Assembly (NCBI GenBank): GCA_964442135.1
Contig: CAYTYN010000047.1
Coordinates: 1-9,526, forward strand
DNA: 9,526 nt
Direction: 5' to 3'
Origin: Avanaerovorax sp964442135
Lineage (GTDB): Bacteria > Bacillota > Clostridia > Peptostreptococcales > Anaerovoracaceae
The first letter of the stretch is position 1, and every line of letters begins with the position of its first letter. A program made the translations under genes and the position numbers. The notes beneath the pieces are model-generated. The model made no database searches. It was not told where the DNA came from and was given only the letters and a program-made list of their open reading frames with translations. Of the stretch, positions 1 to 7,312 are shown one piece after another.

Positions 1-7
1 CAAGCAA

Positions 8-35
8 GGGCAGAACCTTAAAAATCGGCTCTGCC
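8..35 (-). terminator. Candidate terminator or leader hairpin downstream of ribF
   Basis: On the minus strand GGGCAGAGCC pairs with GGTTCTGCCC across a 9-nt loop, giving ten contiguous pairs with one G-U wobble. Read on the plus strand the wobble becomes an A-C mismatch, so the stem suits a minus-strand transcript. It starts 63 nt past the ribF stop. The tail is only UUGCUUG before the window ends, so the U-tract is poor and the terminator call is uncertain. It could instead be part of the leader of the next gene, which in many Bacillota is rpsO. A -10-like TATAAG on the minus strand at 56-61 lies between ribF and the hairpin, but no good -35 accompanies it. Confidence 0.5.
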
Positions 36-67
36 CGAAGTAACTAATGATATATCTTATATTATCA

Positions 68-87
68 GTTTACAGGAAACCTGAAAC
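68..87 (-). other. Small hairpin after the ribF stop codon
   Basis: Just after the ribF stop the minus-strand RNA can form GTTT-CAGG / CCTG-(bulged T)-AAAC with a three-base TTT loop. It is followed by A/T-rich sequence, not a U-run, so it is not a canonical terminator. It might protect the mRNA 3' end or be chance. No function is claimed. Confidence 0.3.
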
Positions 88-97
88 GGTCTCCCTC

Positions 98-1036
98 CTA
101 CCCCCGTCCGCCGTTTTCAGCGTGAAATTTCTTCGCCTCCAGGCAGTCTCTCACGATTTGATCGGAAAGCTCCTGTACGCTGTCGAATTTTATCTCATCC
201 CGGGTCTTTTTCAGGAATTCTACTATAATGTTCTTTCCGTATAGCTCCTTGTCAAAGTTAAAGATGTGGGTCTCCACGTTTTTCCTGTAATGGCCTATGG
301 TAGGCTTCACGCCTACGTTGGTGACGCTTGGATAGCGGACGCCGTTATAGGTGCAGTAGGTCACATATACTCCGTTAGGAGGCGTAACCATCTCCGGATC
401 AATTACTAGGTTAGACGTAGGAAAGCCAAGAGTCCTTCCCAGTCGGTTCCCTATCACCACCTCTCCGCCGATGGCGTAATCCCTGCCCATGTAGGTTCTG
501 CAGTCCTCCACTCTCCCCCCTGCTATGAGAGTCCTTATGAGAGATGAACTGACCACGTTGCCGTTTATGGAAAAAGGCTCTACCTCCGTTACACTGAACC
601 CGTGCTTTTTTCCGGCTTCACGGAGAAACTCCGGATTTCCCGCCGCCTTGCGGCCGAACCTGTAATTGAAGCCGCAAAAGGCCATCTTCATATTCAGCTT
701 GCCAATCAGGATATTCTCCACAAAATCCTCAGGCTCCATGTTCATTATCTGCTTGGTGAACTGGATGGAAACCATGGATTCCACTCCCAGAGACCGTATT
801 ATCTGCTCTTTCTCTTCCCTGTACAGGATGTTCTTTACCTTTTTCTCCTTAGGGAGCAAATCCTTGGGGTGGTTGGAGAAAGTAAATACCATGGGGAGAA
901 AACCTCTTTCCCCGGCTGTTTCTACCATTTTCTTTATCAGCTCCTGATGCCCCAGATGAACCCCGTCAAAGTTTCCCAAAGCCACCGCTGACGGCTCCGG
1001 CCGAGAAATGTCTCTTAAATCCTCAATAACCTTCAT
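98..1036 (-). CDS. ribF: Bifunctional riboflavin kinase / FAD synthetase
   Basis: This 312-aa cytosolic enzyme phosphorylates riboflavin to FMN and then adenylates FMN to FAD, the last two steps of flavin cofactor synthesis. The N-terminal nucleotidyltransferase domain (about 15-180) shows the nucleotide-binding GNFDGVHLGH at 21-30, a GFNYRFGR segment near 122-129 and SSSLIR at 163-168, the counterpart of the family's STxIR motif. The C-terminal kinase domain (about 185-308) shows GRTLGFPTSNL at 200-210, GVY at 222-224, NVGVKPT at 240-246 and ETHIFNFDKELYG at 255-267, whose Glu fits the expected catalytic base. Length is usual for the family. An in-frame TGA two codons upstream fixes the ATG start. 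The Shine-Dalgarno is weak: AAGG lies about 12 nt upstream, over the truB stop, so coupling to truB (9-nt gap) is likely. It is the last gene of the operon in view. Identification is secure. Confidence 0.97.
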   Translation of the reverse strand: MKVIEDLRDISRPEPSAVALGNFDGVHLGHQELIKKMVETAGERGFLPMVFTFSNHPKDLLPKEKKVKNILYREEKEQIIRSLGVESMVSIQFTKQIMNMEPEDFVENILIGKLNMKMAFCGFNYRFGRKAAGNPEFLREAGKKHGFSVTEVEPFSINGNVVSSSLIRTLIAGGRVEDCRTYMGRDYAIGGEVVIGNRLGRTLGFPTSNLVIDPEMVTPPNGVYVTYCTYNGVRYPSVTNVGVKPTIGHYRKNVETHIFNFDKELYGKNIIVEFLKKTRDEIKFDSVQELSDQIVRDCLEAKKFHAENGGRG

Positions 1037-1045
1037 TGCTCATCA

Positions 1046-1981
1046 CTACCTTGTGTAAAATACCTTTTCCGCCTTAAATACATTACCGCCTTCCATGATT
1101 TCGCCCACTCCCAGAAACTCGCGGATTCCCCCTGCCCTTCCGAATACCCGGTAAAGGCTTCCGTACCTTTCTATCAGTCCGGCCGCAGGCTCTTCGGTTC
1201 TCTTTATATCCTTAAGGCGCAGCTTTTGACCGTTCAGAAACCTGAGAGAAAGATCTTCGTTCAGCTCCGCCTCACCGAAAAGGGAGAGAGCCTTCCATGA
1301 CGGTACCATAAGCCTCTGAATCTCTTCGGGAGACAAAGTCATCAGCTTCTCCATAGGCGTTGCGTCATCAGATGTGAATATACCGCTTCCCAGACGCTTA
1401 AGCGAGCTCATAGCCGCTCCGCACCCTAAAAGCCTTCCTGTCTCCTCACATATGGTTCTGATATAGGTTCCCTTCCCGCAGACCACATCAAAGCCGATCT
1501 CCCCGCTCTTCTCATCTAAATCAATGAAAACGGCCTTTTCTATGTATACCGGTCGTGGTTTTACGTCGACATTTCTGCCTTCTCTGGCATACTCGTAAAG
1601 CTTCTTTCCCTTCACCTTGACCGCTGAATACATGGGCGGTTTCTGTAGAACCGTGCCGCGAAAGACGCTGAGAATCCTTTTAACGTCGTCCTCCGTCACC
1701 TGAAAAGAATCCCTTTCCTCGAGAATCTCTCCCCATATGTCCTGAGTGTCCGTCACCACCCCAAGCCTCGCTCTGCATCTATAGGTCTTAAGATCCAGAT
1801 CCAGATACTGTATCACCTTAGTGGCGCTGCCCACACATAGGGGGAGAACTCCTTCCGCCATAGGATCCAAGGTGCCCGTATGGCCTACTTTTTTAACCTT
1901 CAGGACTTTCCGCATCATGGCTACCGCATCGTGGCTGGTCATTCCCGCAGGCTTATATGCGTTTATTATGCCGTCCATCAT
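1046..1981 (-). CDS. truB: tRNA pseudouridine(55) synthase TruB
   Basis: TruB isomerises U55 in the T-loop of tRNAs to pseudouridine. The 311-aa protein starts with the usual GIINAYKPAGMTSHD (4-18). GHTGTLDPMAEGVLP at 33-47 holds the catalytic Asp39. KPPMYSAVKVKGKKLYEYAR at 114-133 and CGKGTYIRTICEETGRLLG at 168-186 are the other substrate-binding and fold motifs. The tail (about 235-311) would be the small C-terminal PUA-like or TruB_C domain of bacterial TruB. The start codon is doubled (ATGATG). The first ATG overlaps the preceding stop by 4 nt (ATGA) with GGAG 5 nt upstream. The second, at 1978, gives 8-nt spacing and the common MDGIIN start, so the true start may be one codon later. Translation is probably coupled to the phosphoesterase upstream. 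No anomaly is visible. Confidence 0.97.
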   Translation of the reverse strand: MMDGIINAYKPAGMTSHDAVAMMRKVLKVKKVGHTGTLDPMAEGVLPLCVGSATKVIQYLDLDLKTYRCRARLGVVTDTQDIWGEILEERDSFQVTEDDVKRILSVFRGTVLQKPPMYSAVKVKGKKLYEYAREGRNVDVKPRPVYIEKAVFIDLDEKSGEIGFDVVCGKGTYIRTICEETGRLLGCGAAMSSLKRLGSGIFTSDDATPMEKLMTLSPEEIQRLMVPSWKALSLFGEAELNEDLSLRFLNGQKLRLKDIKRTEEPAAGLIERYGSLYRVFGRAGGIREFLGVGEIMEGGNVFKAEKVFYTR

Positions 1982-2949
1982 ACCATCTCCGGAATCTGTG
2001 AGGTGATATGCTCCTTCACCCTGTCAAAGGCCTCGCCGATGGAACAGCGCAAGGTAAATCCTGCCGCCCTTTGGTGACCGCCGCCGTCGAAGAGGGAAGC
2101 CATATCCGCCACATTTACCGCCTTCTTTGATCTCAGGCTCACCTTAATCTCATCGGGACCGTACTCCTTCATGAATACCGCCAGCTCCACTCCGGAAATG
2201 CTTCTCAGCCTGCCCACTACCCCTTCAGTCTCGTCCATGGACGCTCCTGTTTCCCTCAGCATGTCCTGAGTCACGTAAGCCATTACCGCTTTCCCGCCGC
2301 ATAATGTAACCATGGTCTCCACAGCCCTGTTCTCTATGAGAAGCCTTTCTATGCGCATGTTTTCGAATATCTCCTGAGCCACACCTGAGGCGTTTATGCC
2401 GCTGTCATATAGCTGAGCCACGATAAGGTGGGACTCCTTCTCGGTGTTGGAATACATAAAGCTTCCCGTATCCGTCAAAATTCCGGCAAAGATGGCCTCT
2501 CCCGTTTCCTTATCAATTCCCACGCCCATTGCCTTTATCAGCTTGAATACGAGCTGAGCCGTGGCCGCCGCCCCACTGTCGATGTGGTTATAGGTGCAAA
2601 ATCCTCGGCTGGTTCCGTGGTGATCTATGCAGACAGTCACCGGAGCCTTCATGAACTTATCCGCTCTCTTGGGAAATCTCCCCGGCTCTCCACAGTCTAC
2701 ACATACTGAAACATCGGCTTCAAACACGTCCTGATCCATGGTCGTGAAGCCTTCGTCTAAAAACCTCAGATTTTCCGGTATTCCGTCTTCTATGAGTATG
2801 CTGCACTCCTTCCCCATGGATCTGAGCACACGACAAAGAGCGACGGCGGAACCTATGGCGTCGCCGTCGGCGTTTACGTGGGGAAATATGAGAATCCTTT
2901 CAGCTTCCGCAAGCACCCTTGCGATCTCATCAAAAGTATTATTCTTCAT
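1978..2949 (-). CDS. nrnA: DHH/DHHA1 phosphoesterase, NrnA-type oligoribonuclease / pAp phosphatase
   Basis: This 323-aa protein is a DHH-superfamily phosphoesterase. Family members of this size at this locus (NrnA/YtqI) degrade nanoRNAs and often pGpG/pApA and 3'-phosphoadenosine-5'-phosphate. The N-terminal DHH domain shows HVNADGDAIGS at 24-34, VDCGEPGRF at 84-92, the signature IDHHG at 108-112 and GILTDTGSF at 156-164. These supply the expected Mn-binding His/Asp set (H24, D28, D30, D85, H110, D160). The C-terminal DHHA1 domain carries the substrate-binding GGGHQRAAG at 289-297. ATG overlaps the rbfA stop by 11 nt, with a purine-rich AAGAGAAGAAG stretch as a weak ribosome binding site, and the 3' end overlaps truB by 4 nt. 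The rbfA-nrnA-truB-ribF order is common in Bacillota. The DHH fold is certain; the exact substrate (nanoRNA, c-di-nucleotide intermediates or pAp) is inferred from family and context. Confidence 0.93.
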   Translation of the reverse strand: MKNNTFDEIARVLAEAERILIFPHVNADGDAIGSAVALCRVLRSMGKECSILIEDGIPENLRFLDEGFTTMDQDVFEADVSVCVDCGEPGRFPKRADKFMKAPVTVCIDHHGTSRGFCTYNHIDSGAAATAQLVFKLIKAMGVGIDKETGEAIFAGILTDTGSFMYSNTEKESHLIVAQLYDSGINASGVAQEIFENMRIERLLIENRAVETMVTLCGGKAVMAYVTQDMLRETGASMDETEGVVGRLRSISGVELAVFMKEYGPDEIKVSLRSKKAVNVADMASLFDGGGHQRAAGFTLRCSIGEAFDRVKEHITSQIPEMV

Positions 2950-3331
2950 CTTCTTCTCTTACTTCCAGTCCTTCGATAATATCGGATATATGCCTGCCGT
3001 ACTCCATGGAATTGTCTATCCTGAAGATCAGCTCCGGCGTGTGGCGAAGCCTCACGTTCCGGCTCACTTCCCTTCGGAGAAGCCCCTTAGCGCTGTTCAG
3101 TCCATCCAGGATTTCCTTTTCCTTCGAAGCTCTCTCCTCCTCGGTTCGGGCAGGGTCTCCCAGAACCGTGATGTAGCACGTAGCGTAGCTTCCGTCTCCT
3201 GTCACTTCCACATCCGATACGCTCATCATCGTCTCCTGCAGCCTGGGATCCTTGATCCCTGAGAGCAGCATAGAGCTGATTATCTTTTTTATTTCTTCTC
3301 CCAGTCTACCTGTTCTGTATCCCTTTCCCAT
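2939..3331 (-). CDS. rbfA: 30S ribosome-binding factor RbfA
   Basis: RbfA is a small KH-fold protein that binds the immature 30S subunit near the decoding centre and helps 16S rRNA 5'-end processing and late assembly. The 130-aa product shows the family pattern: RTGRLGEEIKKIISSML at 6-22, IKDPRL at 26-31, beta-strand segment VSDVEVTGDGSYATCYITVLG at 38-58, and SAKGLLRREVSRNVRLRHTP at 80-99, which contains the Ala-x-Gly kink that replaces the GxxG loop of ordinary KH domains. PELIFRIDNSMEYG ends the conserved part and an acidic tail (EVREEDEE) closes it. ATG is supported by GGGAG at a 6-nt spacing. The 18-nt gap after the flavodoxin-type gene and the 11-nt overlap with nrnA place it inside the operon. 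Confidence 0.96.
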   Translation of the reverse strand: MGKGYRTGRLGEEIKKIISSMLLSGIKDPRLQETMMSVSDVEVTGDGSYATCYITVLGDPARTEEERASKEKEILDGLNSAKGLLRREVSRNVRLRHTPELIFRIDNSMEYGRHISDIIEGLEVREEDEE

Positions 3332-3349
3332 ATTAATCTCCCACTCTCC

Positions 3350-4108
3350 TTATTTCAGCGAAGGATTGATGAACCTGATTTTATTCTTCGTGCTCTTTCC
3401 GTACTGTATAGCCTGCTTCGGACACCTGTTTATACATGCCATGCAGTGGGCGCACCTCTTTTCAGTCCATTCCGGTTTTCCCTCCTCTGCGATCCTTATG
3501 ACGTCGAAGGGACACAGGCTCCGGCACAAACCGCAGCCTATACAGCTATCGTCTCCATAGAACTTCTTCGTCGGTCTGCCCCGTCTATACACCAGCTGAG
3601 CGAGCATGGCTCCCGTTCTCGCCAATATTCCGGATTTCTTTCCCATTCTGAACTCGAAGGTGATATCGTTTATGATGTCGCGAAGGGTCTTGTCGGATCT
3701 TCTGAGGATCATTATCTGCTCCTCCGGAAGAGGCGCCTTGAACATGGCGATATAGTTTTCCGGCATTGCCGCTTCGTAGAAGGCCTTAAACACATATCCC
3801 TTTCTCTTTATCAGCTTAGCCATGGTTCTGTCGCATCTTCCGGATGAGGAGCCGCAGGTTCCTATGGCGCAAAACACAGGCTCGCCCCCGTTAAATTTCA
3901 CCTTGTCTATGAACTCTCTGACGATCTTAGGAACGTCGTAATAATATACGGGGAAGACGAAGACAACCGTCTCACCCTCGGCGACGGCATATTCAAGGCT
4001 TTCATTTTTCAATGCCCGAACCATGTCTATCATCTCTGTTGAGAAAGCGTCTTTCAGCATCTCCGCGGCATATTTTGAGTTTCCCGTAGCAGTAAAATAA
4101 AAAATCAT
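3350..4108 (-). CDS. Flavodoxin-fold protein with two [4Fe-4S] ferredoxin motifs (EFR1-type)
   Basis: This 252-aa predicted cytosolic electron-transfer protein starts as a flavodoxin. MIFYFTATGNSKYAAEML at 1-18 contains the FMN-phosphate-binding TATGNS loop, and VVFVFPVYYYDVP at 48-60 and FCAIGTCGSSSGR at 79-91 fit the later flavin loops. The C-terminal part has two classic [4Fe-4S] motifs: C189-x2-C192-x2-C195-x3-C199-P and C219-x2-C222-x2-C225-x3-C229-P. There is no signal peptide or membrane helix. This layout matches the clostridial EFR1 family (flavodoxin domain plus 2[4Fe-4S]); physiological partners are unknown to me. AAAGG sits 7 nt before the ATG, giving a clear ribosome binding site. 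The gene lies between infB and rbfA, which are normally adjacent, and is followed 18 nt later by rbfA, so it should be co-transcribed. The domain call is firm; the role is open. Confidence 0.9.
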   Translation of the reverse strand: MIFYFTATGNSKYAAEMLKDAFSTEMIDMVRALKNESLEYAVAEGETVVFVFPVYYYDVPKIVREFIDKVKFNGGEPVFCAIGTCGSSSGRCDRTMAKLIKRKGYVFKAFYEAAMPENYIAMFKAPLPEEQIMILRRSDKTLRDIINDITFEFRMGKKSGILARTGAMLAQLVYRRGRPTKKFYGDDSCIGCGLCRSLCPFDVIRIAEEGKPEWTEKRCAHCMACINRCPKQAIQYGKSTKNKIRFINPSLK

Positions 4109-4111
4109 ATT

Positions 4112-4147
4112 TCAGCCTTTCTCGGGAAACGTCCGGTACCTGAGCAT
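4112..4147 (-). CDS. Possible 11-codon leader ORF before the flavodoxin-type gene
   Basis: Inside the 73-nt infB-flavodoxin gap, a GGAGGGAG Shine-Dalgarno lies 2-6 nt before an ATG that opens MLRYRTFPEKG and stops with TGA three nucleotides before the next gene's ATG. The ribosome binding site is the strongest in this gap, better than the AAAGG of the real gene. Hairpins CCGG-CTG-CCGG (4156-4166) and GAGC-AAT-GCTC (4142-4152) overlap its Shine-Dalgarno and start. The ORF is in the same frame as the downstream gene, separated by the TGA. It may serve to load ribosomes and couple translation, or be a fossil of an older start. The peptide resembles nothing I recognise. It could be chance. Confidence 0.3.
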   Translation of the reverse strand: MLRYRTFPEKG

Positions 4148-4181
4148 TGCTCCCTCCGGCAGCCGGTCTTTCCCGCTCTTT

Positions 4182-6983
4182 TTACTTGCGTTCGATCTCC
4201 ACCATGTGGATGCACTCGATTATATCACCTTCCTTGATATCATTGTAATTTTCTATGCCTATGCCGCATTCATATCCGCTCGCCACCTCTTTGGCGTCGT
4301 CCTTAAACCTTTTCAGTGACGATATCTTTCCTTCATGAATAACTATTCCGTCCCTTACCAGTCTAACATCGGCATTTCTCACTATCCTGCCTTCAGTTAC
4401 GTAAGCGCCTCCTACTATGCCGACTCCCGGAACCTTAAAGGTGTTCCTGATTTCAGCCTTTCCAAGGATTTCTTCCCTGAATTCAGGATCGAGCATGCCC
4501 TTCATGGCGTTATCCACATCGTCTATTACATCGTAAATCACTCTGTAGGTTCTGATCTGAATGTTCTCCCTGTCAGCCATAGTCTGCACGGCCGTGCTCG
4601 GTCTTACGTTAAATCCTATTATAACAGAGCCTGAGGTGCCTGCCAGCATTACGTCTGATTCCGTTACAGTACCTACTCCTGTATGTATTATATTGACCTT
4701 TACGTTTTCGTTGTTCAGCTTTTCAAGGGAAGCTACGAGGGCTCCCACAGATCCTTGAACATCGCCCTTTATTATCAGGTTCAGCTCCTTCACTTCGCCG
4801 TCCTGTATCTGGCTGAACAGCTGCTCCAAGGTGGTGCTGGCGTTCTTGGCCAGCACTTCCTCTCTCAGCTTTTCTTTCCTGTGCTCCGCTATCTCTCTGG
4901 CTATCCTGTCTTCCTTTACGGCGTTAAACTCATCTCCTGCCTGCGGAACATCTGTAAGTCCCAGCACTTCCACCGCAGTGGCCGGGCCGGCCTTTTTAAT
5001 GGTCTTGCCCTTGGAGTCGGTCATGAGCCTGATCTTTCCTGAACAGGTTCCGGCCACTATGCTCTGACCCGAATGAAGGGTGCCGTTGGTTATCAGCAGA
5101 CTCGCTACCGAACCCTTTGCCTTATCCAGTCTGGCTTCGATAACAGAGCCCATAGCCAGTCTGTCCGGATTGGCTCTCAGCTCCATCATCTCCGCCTGGA
5201 GAAGTATCATCTCCAGCAGGTTCACTATGCCCTCTCCTGTCTTCGCCGACACAGGGACGCTGATTACGTCGCCGCCCCAGTCTTCCACCAGGAGTCCGTG
5301 CTCCGTCAGATCCTGCTTTACCTTGTCCGGATTGGCGCCGGGCTTATCCATCTTGTTTATAGCCACGATGATCGGAACTCCCGCGGCCTTGGCGTGGCTT
5401 ATGGATTCCACTGTCTGTGGCTTAACACTGTCGTCGGCCGCTACTACCAGTACGGCGATATCGGTGACGTGAGCGCCCCTTGCACGCATGGCGGTAAACG
5501 CTTCATGTCCCGGCGTATCGAGGAACACGATCTTCTGTCCGTTGATGCTTACCTCTGACGCTCCTATATGCTGAGTGATACCTCCCGATTCCGACGCCGT
5601 CACGTTGGTCTTCCTTATGGCGTCCAGGAGGGAGGTCTTTCCGTGATCCACGTGACCCATTACGGTGATGATCGGAGGTCTCGGCTTCAAATCCTGCTCC
5701 CTGTCCTCAAAGAGCTCCAGGCCTTCGTCCTTCACCTCCTCTACCTTTCCTATGGCGACGGAAATTCCCAGCTCCTCGGCGAGTACCATTACGGTGTCCT
5801 CGTCTATGGTCTGGTTTATATTTGCCATTATACCCAGCTTCATCAGGGTCATAATCACCTTAGAAGTGGACACCTCAGTCTGTTCGCATAATCCTGCCAC
5901 GGTGATAGGTACGTTAATTACTACTGTTCCTTCAGGAAGCGGTTCTGCTTCCATCTCCGGCTCGTTATGAACAGGCTTTGCTTTAACGTGCTTCTTTCTC
6001 GTCTGCTTCTCCAGTGACTTCTTCTCGAATTTCTCGAACTTATTCCTTCCCTTGTCCTTTTCGTGCTTGTCGTGTTGCTTCTTCCTATCTGCTCGACCTG
6101 AATGTTCTCCTCTGGAATCATCCTTTGCAGAAGCCGCAGGCTGCTCTCTCCTCGGAGCCGGTCCTCTTCTGTTCTGGCGTTCATCCTTTCTGTCTCTTCC
6201 TTCTCTGGATCTTTCACCTCTGTCAGTTCTGTCTGCTCTATCAGACTTCCTTCCGCCCTTCTGTCCGCCGGATTCACTTTTTCTCACCCGGCCTTTGTCC
6301 GCCGTCTTCTTATTCTTCTTTTCGGCGGCCTGCTCTGCGGTACGGGCTTTTCTCGCCGCCTCTCTCGCCTCTTCTTCGGCCTTGACGTCTTCGGCTCTTG
6401 TTATTATCTTCAAGGTCTGCCTTCCCGGTATAGACGGAATCGGTGTCCTCTTCGCGTCAGCGCCGGCCTCAGCATCAGCTCCGGTTTTAATCTTATCCGC
6501 CTTCTCAGCCTTCGGTTTTTCAGTCTTTTCAGCCTTCGGTTTTTCAGCCTTCGGCCTGTCGCTTTTCTTGCTTTCTCCCTTAGGTCTTTCAGGCTTCTTC
6601 TCGGCGGCCTTGCTCTCGGCTTTCTCGGCAGTCCCGTTTTCTACGGGAGCAGTCTTCACAGGCTCGGCGCTTTTCTGTTCCTTTTCCCCGGGCTTCTCCT
6701 CTTTCTTCTTGTGTTTGTTTTCCAGGTAATCATTGTCCACAATAGGTCTTCCTATAGGCGGTCTCCTTCCCGGTCTTGATGCGGAGGAGGCGGCGGGTCT
6801 GACTCCCGGTCCTTGATTTTGTTTGGACTGGGCCCTAGGCTCCTCTTTTATTTTCTTTATATCTGAATCGGACAGCACGCTCATGTGGCTTTTCACATCG
6901 ATGCCCCGCCGTTCTGCGCGCTCCAAAATGTCCTTGCTGTTCAGGTTCATTTCCCTGGCAAGCTCATATACCTTCATAGCCAT
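4182..6983 (-). CDS. infB: Translation initiation factor IF-2
   Basis: IF2 is the GTPase that brings initiator fMet-tRNA to the 30S subunit and drives 50S joining. The 933-aa protein has an IF2_N domain at 3-50 (KVYELAREMNLNSKDILERA), then a long charged Lys/Glu/Ala/Arg linker at about 50-345 that is probably disordered, and a second IF2_N-type domain at about 353-410. The G domain follows: G1 GHVDHGKT 443-450, G2 GITQHIG 468-474, G3 DTPGH 489-493, G4 NKMD 543-546, G5 SAK 579-581. Domains II, III and IV run to the end; IKGDVQGSVGAL (738-749) and VPGVGIVGGAYVTEG (851-865) are typical. The ATG overlaps the ylxQ stop by one base (TAATG), with AGGGAGG 7 nt upstream. A second in-frame ATG two codons later is less well spaced. 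Length is within the range for linker-rich Bacillota IF2. Identification is certain. Confidence 0.98.
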   Translation of the reverse strand: MAMKVYELAREMNLNSKDILERAERRGIDVKSHMSVLSDSDIKKIKEEPRAQSKQNQGPGVRPAASSASRPGRRPPIGRPIVDNDYLENKHKKKEEKPGEKEQKSAEPVKTAPVENGTAEKAESKAAEKKPERPKGESKKSDRPKAEKPKAEKTEKPKAEKADKIKTGADAEAGADAKRTPIPSIPGRQTLKIITRAEDVKAEEEAREAARKARTAEQAAEKKNKKTADKGRVRKSESGGQKGGRKSDRADRTDRGERSREGRDRKDERQNRRGPAPRREQPAASAKDDSRGEHSGRADRKKQHDKHEKDKGRNKFEKFEKKSLEKQTRKKHVKAKPVHNEPEMEAEPLPEGTVVINVPITVAGLCEQTEVSTSKVIMTLMKLGIMANINQTIDEDTVMVLAEELGISVAIGKVEEVKDEGLELFEDREQDLKPRPPIITVMGHVDHGKTSLLDAIRKTNVTASESGGITQHIGASEVSINGQKIVFLDTPGHEAFTAMRARGAHVTDIAVLVVAADDSVKPQTVESISHAKAAGVPIIVAINKMDKPGANPDKVKQDLTEHGLLVEDWGGDVISVPVSAKTGEGIVNLLEMILLQAEMMELRANPDRLAMGSVIEARLDKAKGSVASLLITNGTLHSGQSIVAGTCSGKIRLMTDSKGKTIKKAGPATAVEVLGLTDVPQAGDEFNAVKEDRIAREIAEHRKEKLREEVLAKNASTTLEQLFSQIQDGEVKELNLIIKGDVQGSVGALVASLEKLNNENVKVNIIHTGVGTVTESDVMLAGTSGSVIIGFNVRPSTAVQTMADRENIQIRTYRVIYDVIDDVDNAMKGMLDPEFREEILGKAEIRNTFKVPGVGIVGGAYVTEGRIVRNADVRLVRDGIVIHEGKISSLKRFKDDAKEVASGYECGIGIENYNDIKEGDIIECIHMVEIERK
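6505..6554 (-). repeat. Short tandem repeat inside the IF2 linker
   Basis: A 19-bp unit (plus strand TCAGCCTTCGGTTTTTCAG) occurs at 6505-6523 and again exactly at 6529-6547, a period of 24 bp. A third partial copy runs at 6544-6554. It encodes the KAEKPKAEKTEKPKAEK stretch, about residues 146-161 of IF2. The period is a multiple of three, so gain or loss of a unit keeps the frame. This looks like slippage-driven expansion of a disordered linker. Confidence 0.75.
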
Positions 6984-7312
6984 TAGAACACCTCCCTTTC
7001 TGATTGAATACGGTCAATCTCCTCTTCTATGATCTCCGCAAAATGCGTGTCCGTTATTCCGAATATGCCCTTCCCCTTCTTACCCGTCATAGAGGACAGG
7101 CTTTCCGCGTCGGCGAAGATCCTGTATCTTACACTGCCGGCTGAACTTCGAGTCAGCATTTTTTTCTTCGTATTTTCCGATAAGTCCGAGGCTATTATCA
7201 AAAGCTTTATCTGCCTTTTCTTCATCATCAGCAGACAAGTGTTATAGCCTGTCACCATATTCCCCGATCTGGCGGCGAACCCCATGTAGCTTTCCAGCTT
7301 ACTTCTGTTCAT
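6983..7312 (-). CDS. ylxQ: L7Ae/L30e-family RNA-binding protein YlxQ
   Basis: This 109-aa protein belongs to the L7Ae/L30e/S12e/Gadd45 fold, whose members usually bind kink-turn RNA. The family pattern is visible as GFAARSGNMVTGYNT at 11-25 (compare the common G-A-R-G-V-G spacing), KLLIIASDLSENTKKKM at 36-52, and GKKGKGIFGITDTHFAEII at 77-95. It sits in the usual place between ylxR and infB. The ATG lies within the ylxR end (14-nt overlap), with GGAGGAG giving 7-9 nt spacing, and the stop shares one base with the infB start. These overlaps point to coupled translation. The cellular RNA target in bacteria is not established to my knowledge; association with ribosomal or RNase P RNA is conjecture from archaeal L7Ae. 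The family assignment is firm and the function is not. Confidence 0.92.
   Translation of the reverse strand: MNRSKLESYMGFAARSGNMVTGYNTCLLMMKKRQIKLLIIASDLSENTKKKMLTRSSAGSVRYRIFADAESLSSMTGKKGKGIFGITDTHFAEIIEEEIDRIQSEREVF

Noticed and set aside
40..90. Promoter for the next gene (TATAAG at 56-61, minus strand)
   Set aside because: No -35 better than three of six at a suitable spacing, so it is not listed as a feature.
4109..4147. Selenocysteine or read-through of the TGA to extend the flavodoxin-type protein
   Set aside because: The downstream start already gives a normal flavodoxin N-terminus with its own ribosome binding site, and there is no convincing recoding structure after the TGA.
4109..4181. 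Terminator or new promoter between infB and the flavodoxin-type gene
   Set aside because: The hairpins there are short with no U-run, and no -10/-35 pair is visible; co-transcription is the simpler reading.
5921..5955. Internal IF2 start at Met344 (shorter isoform as in enterobacteria)
   Set aside because: GGAG directly abuts the ATG with no usable spacing, so an internal initiation site is not supported.
5921..6277. Minus-strand ORF of 118 aa in another frame of infB
   Set aside because: An out-of-frame shadow of the charged IF2 linker, with no independent motif.
6052..6779. Long plus-strand ORFs of about 225 aa opposite the infB linker
   Set aside because: They are antisense to the low-complexity Lys/Glu/Arg region, have skewed Ser/Leu/Phe-rich composition and no family motifs. 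The lack of stops follows from the repetitive coding strand.
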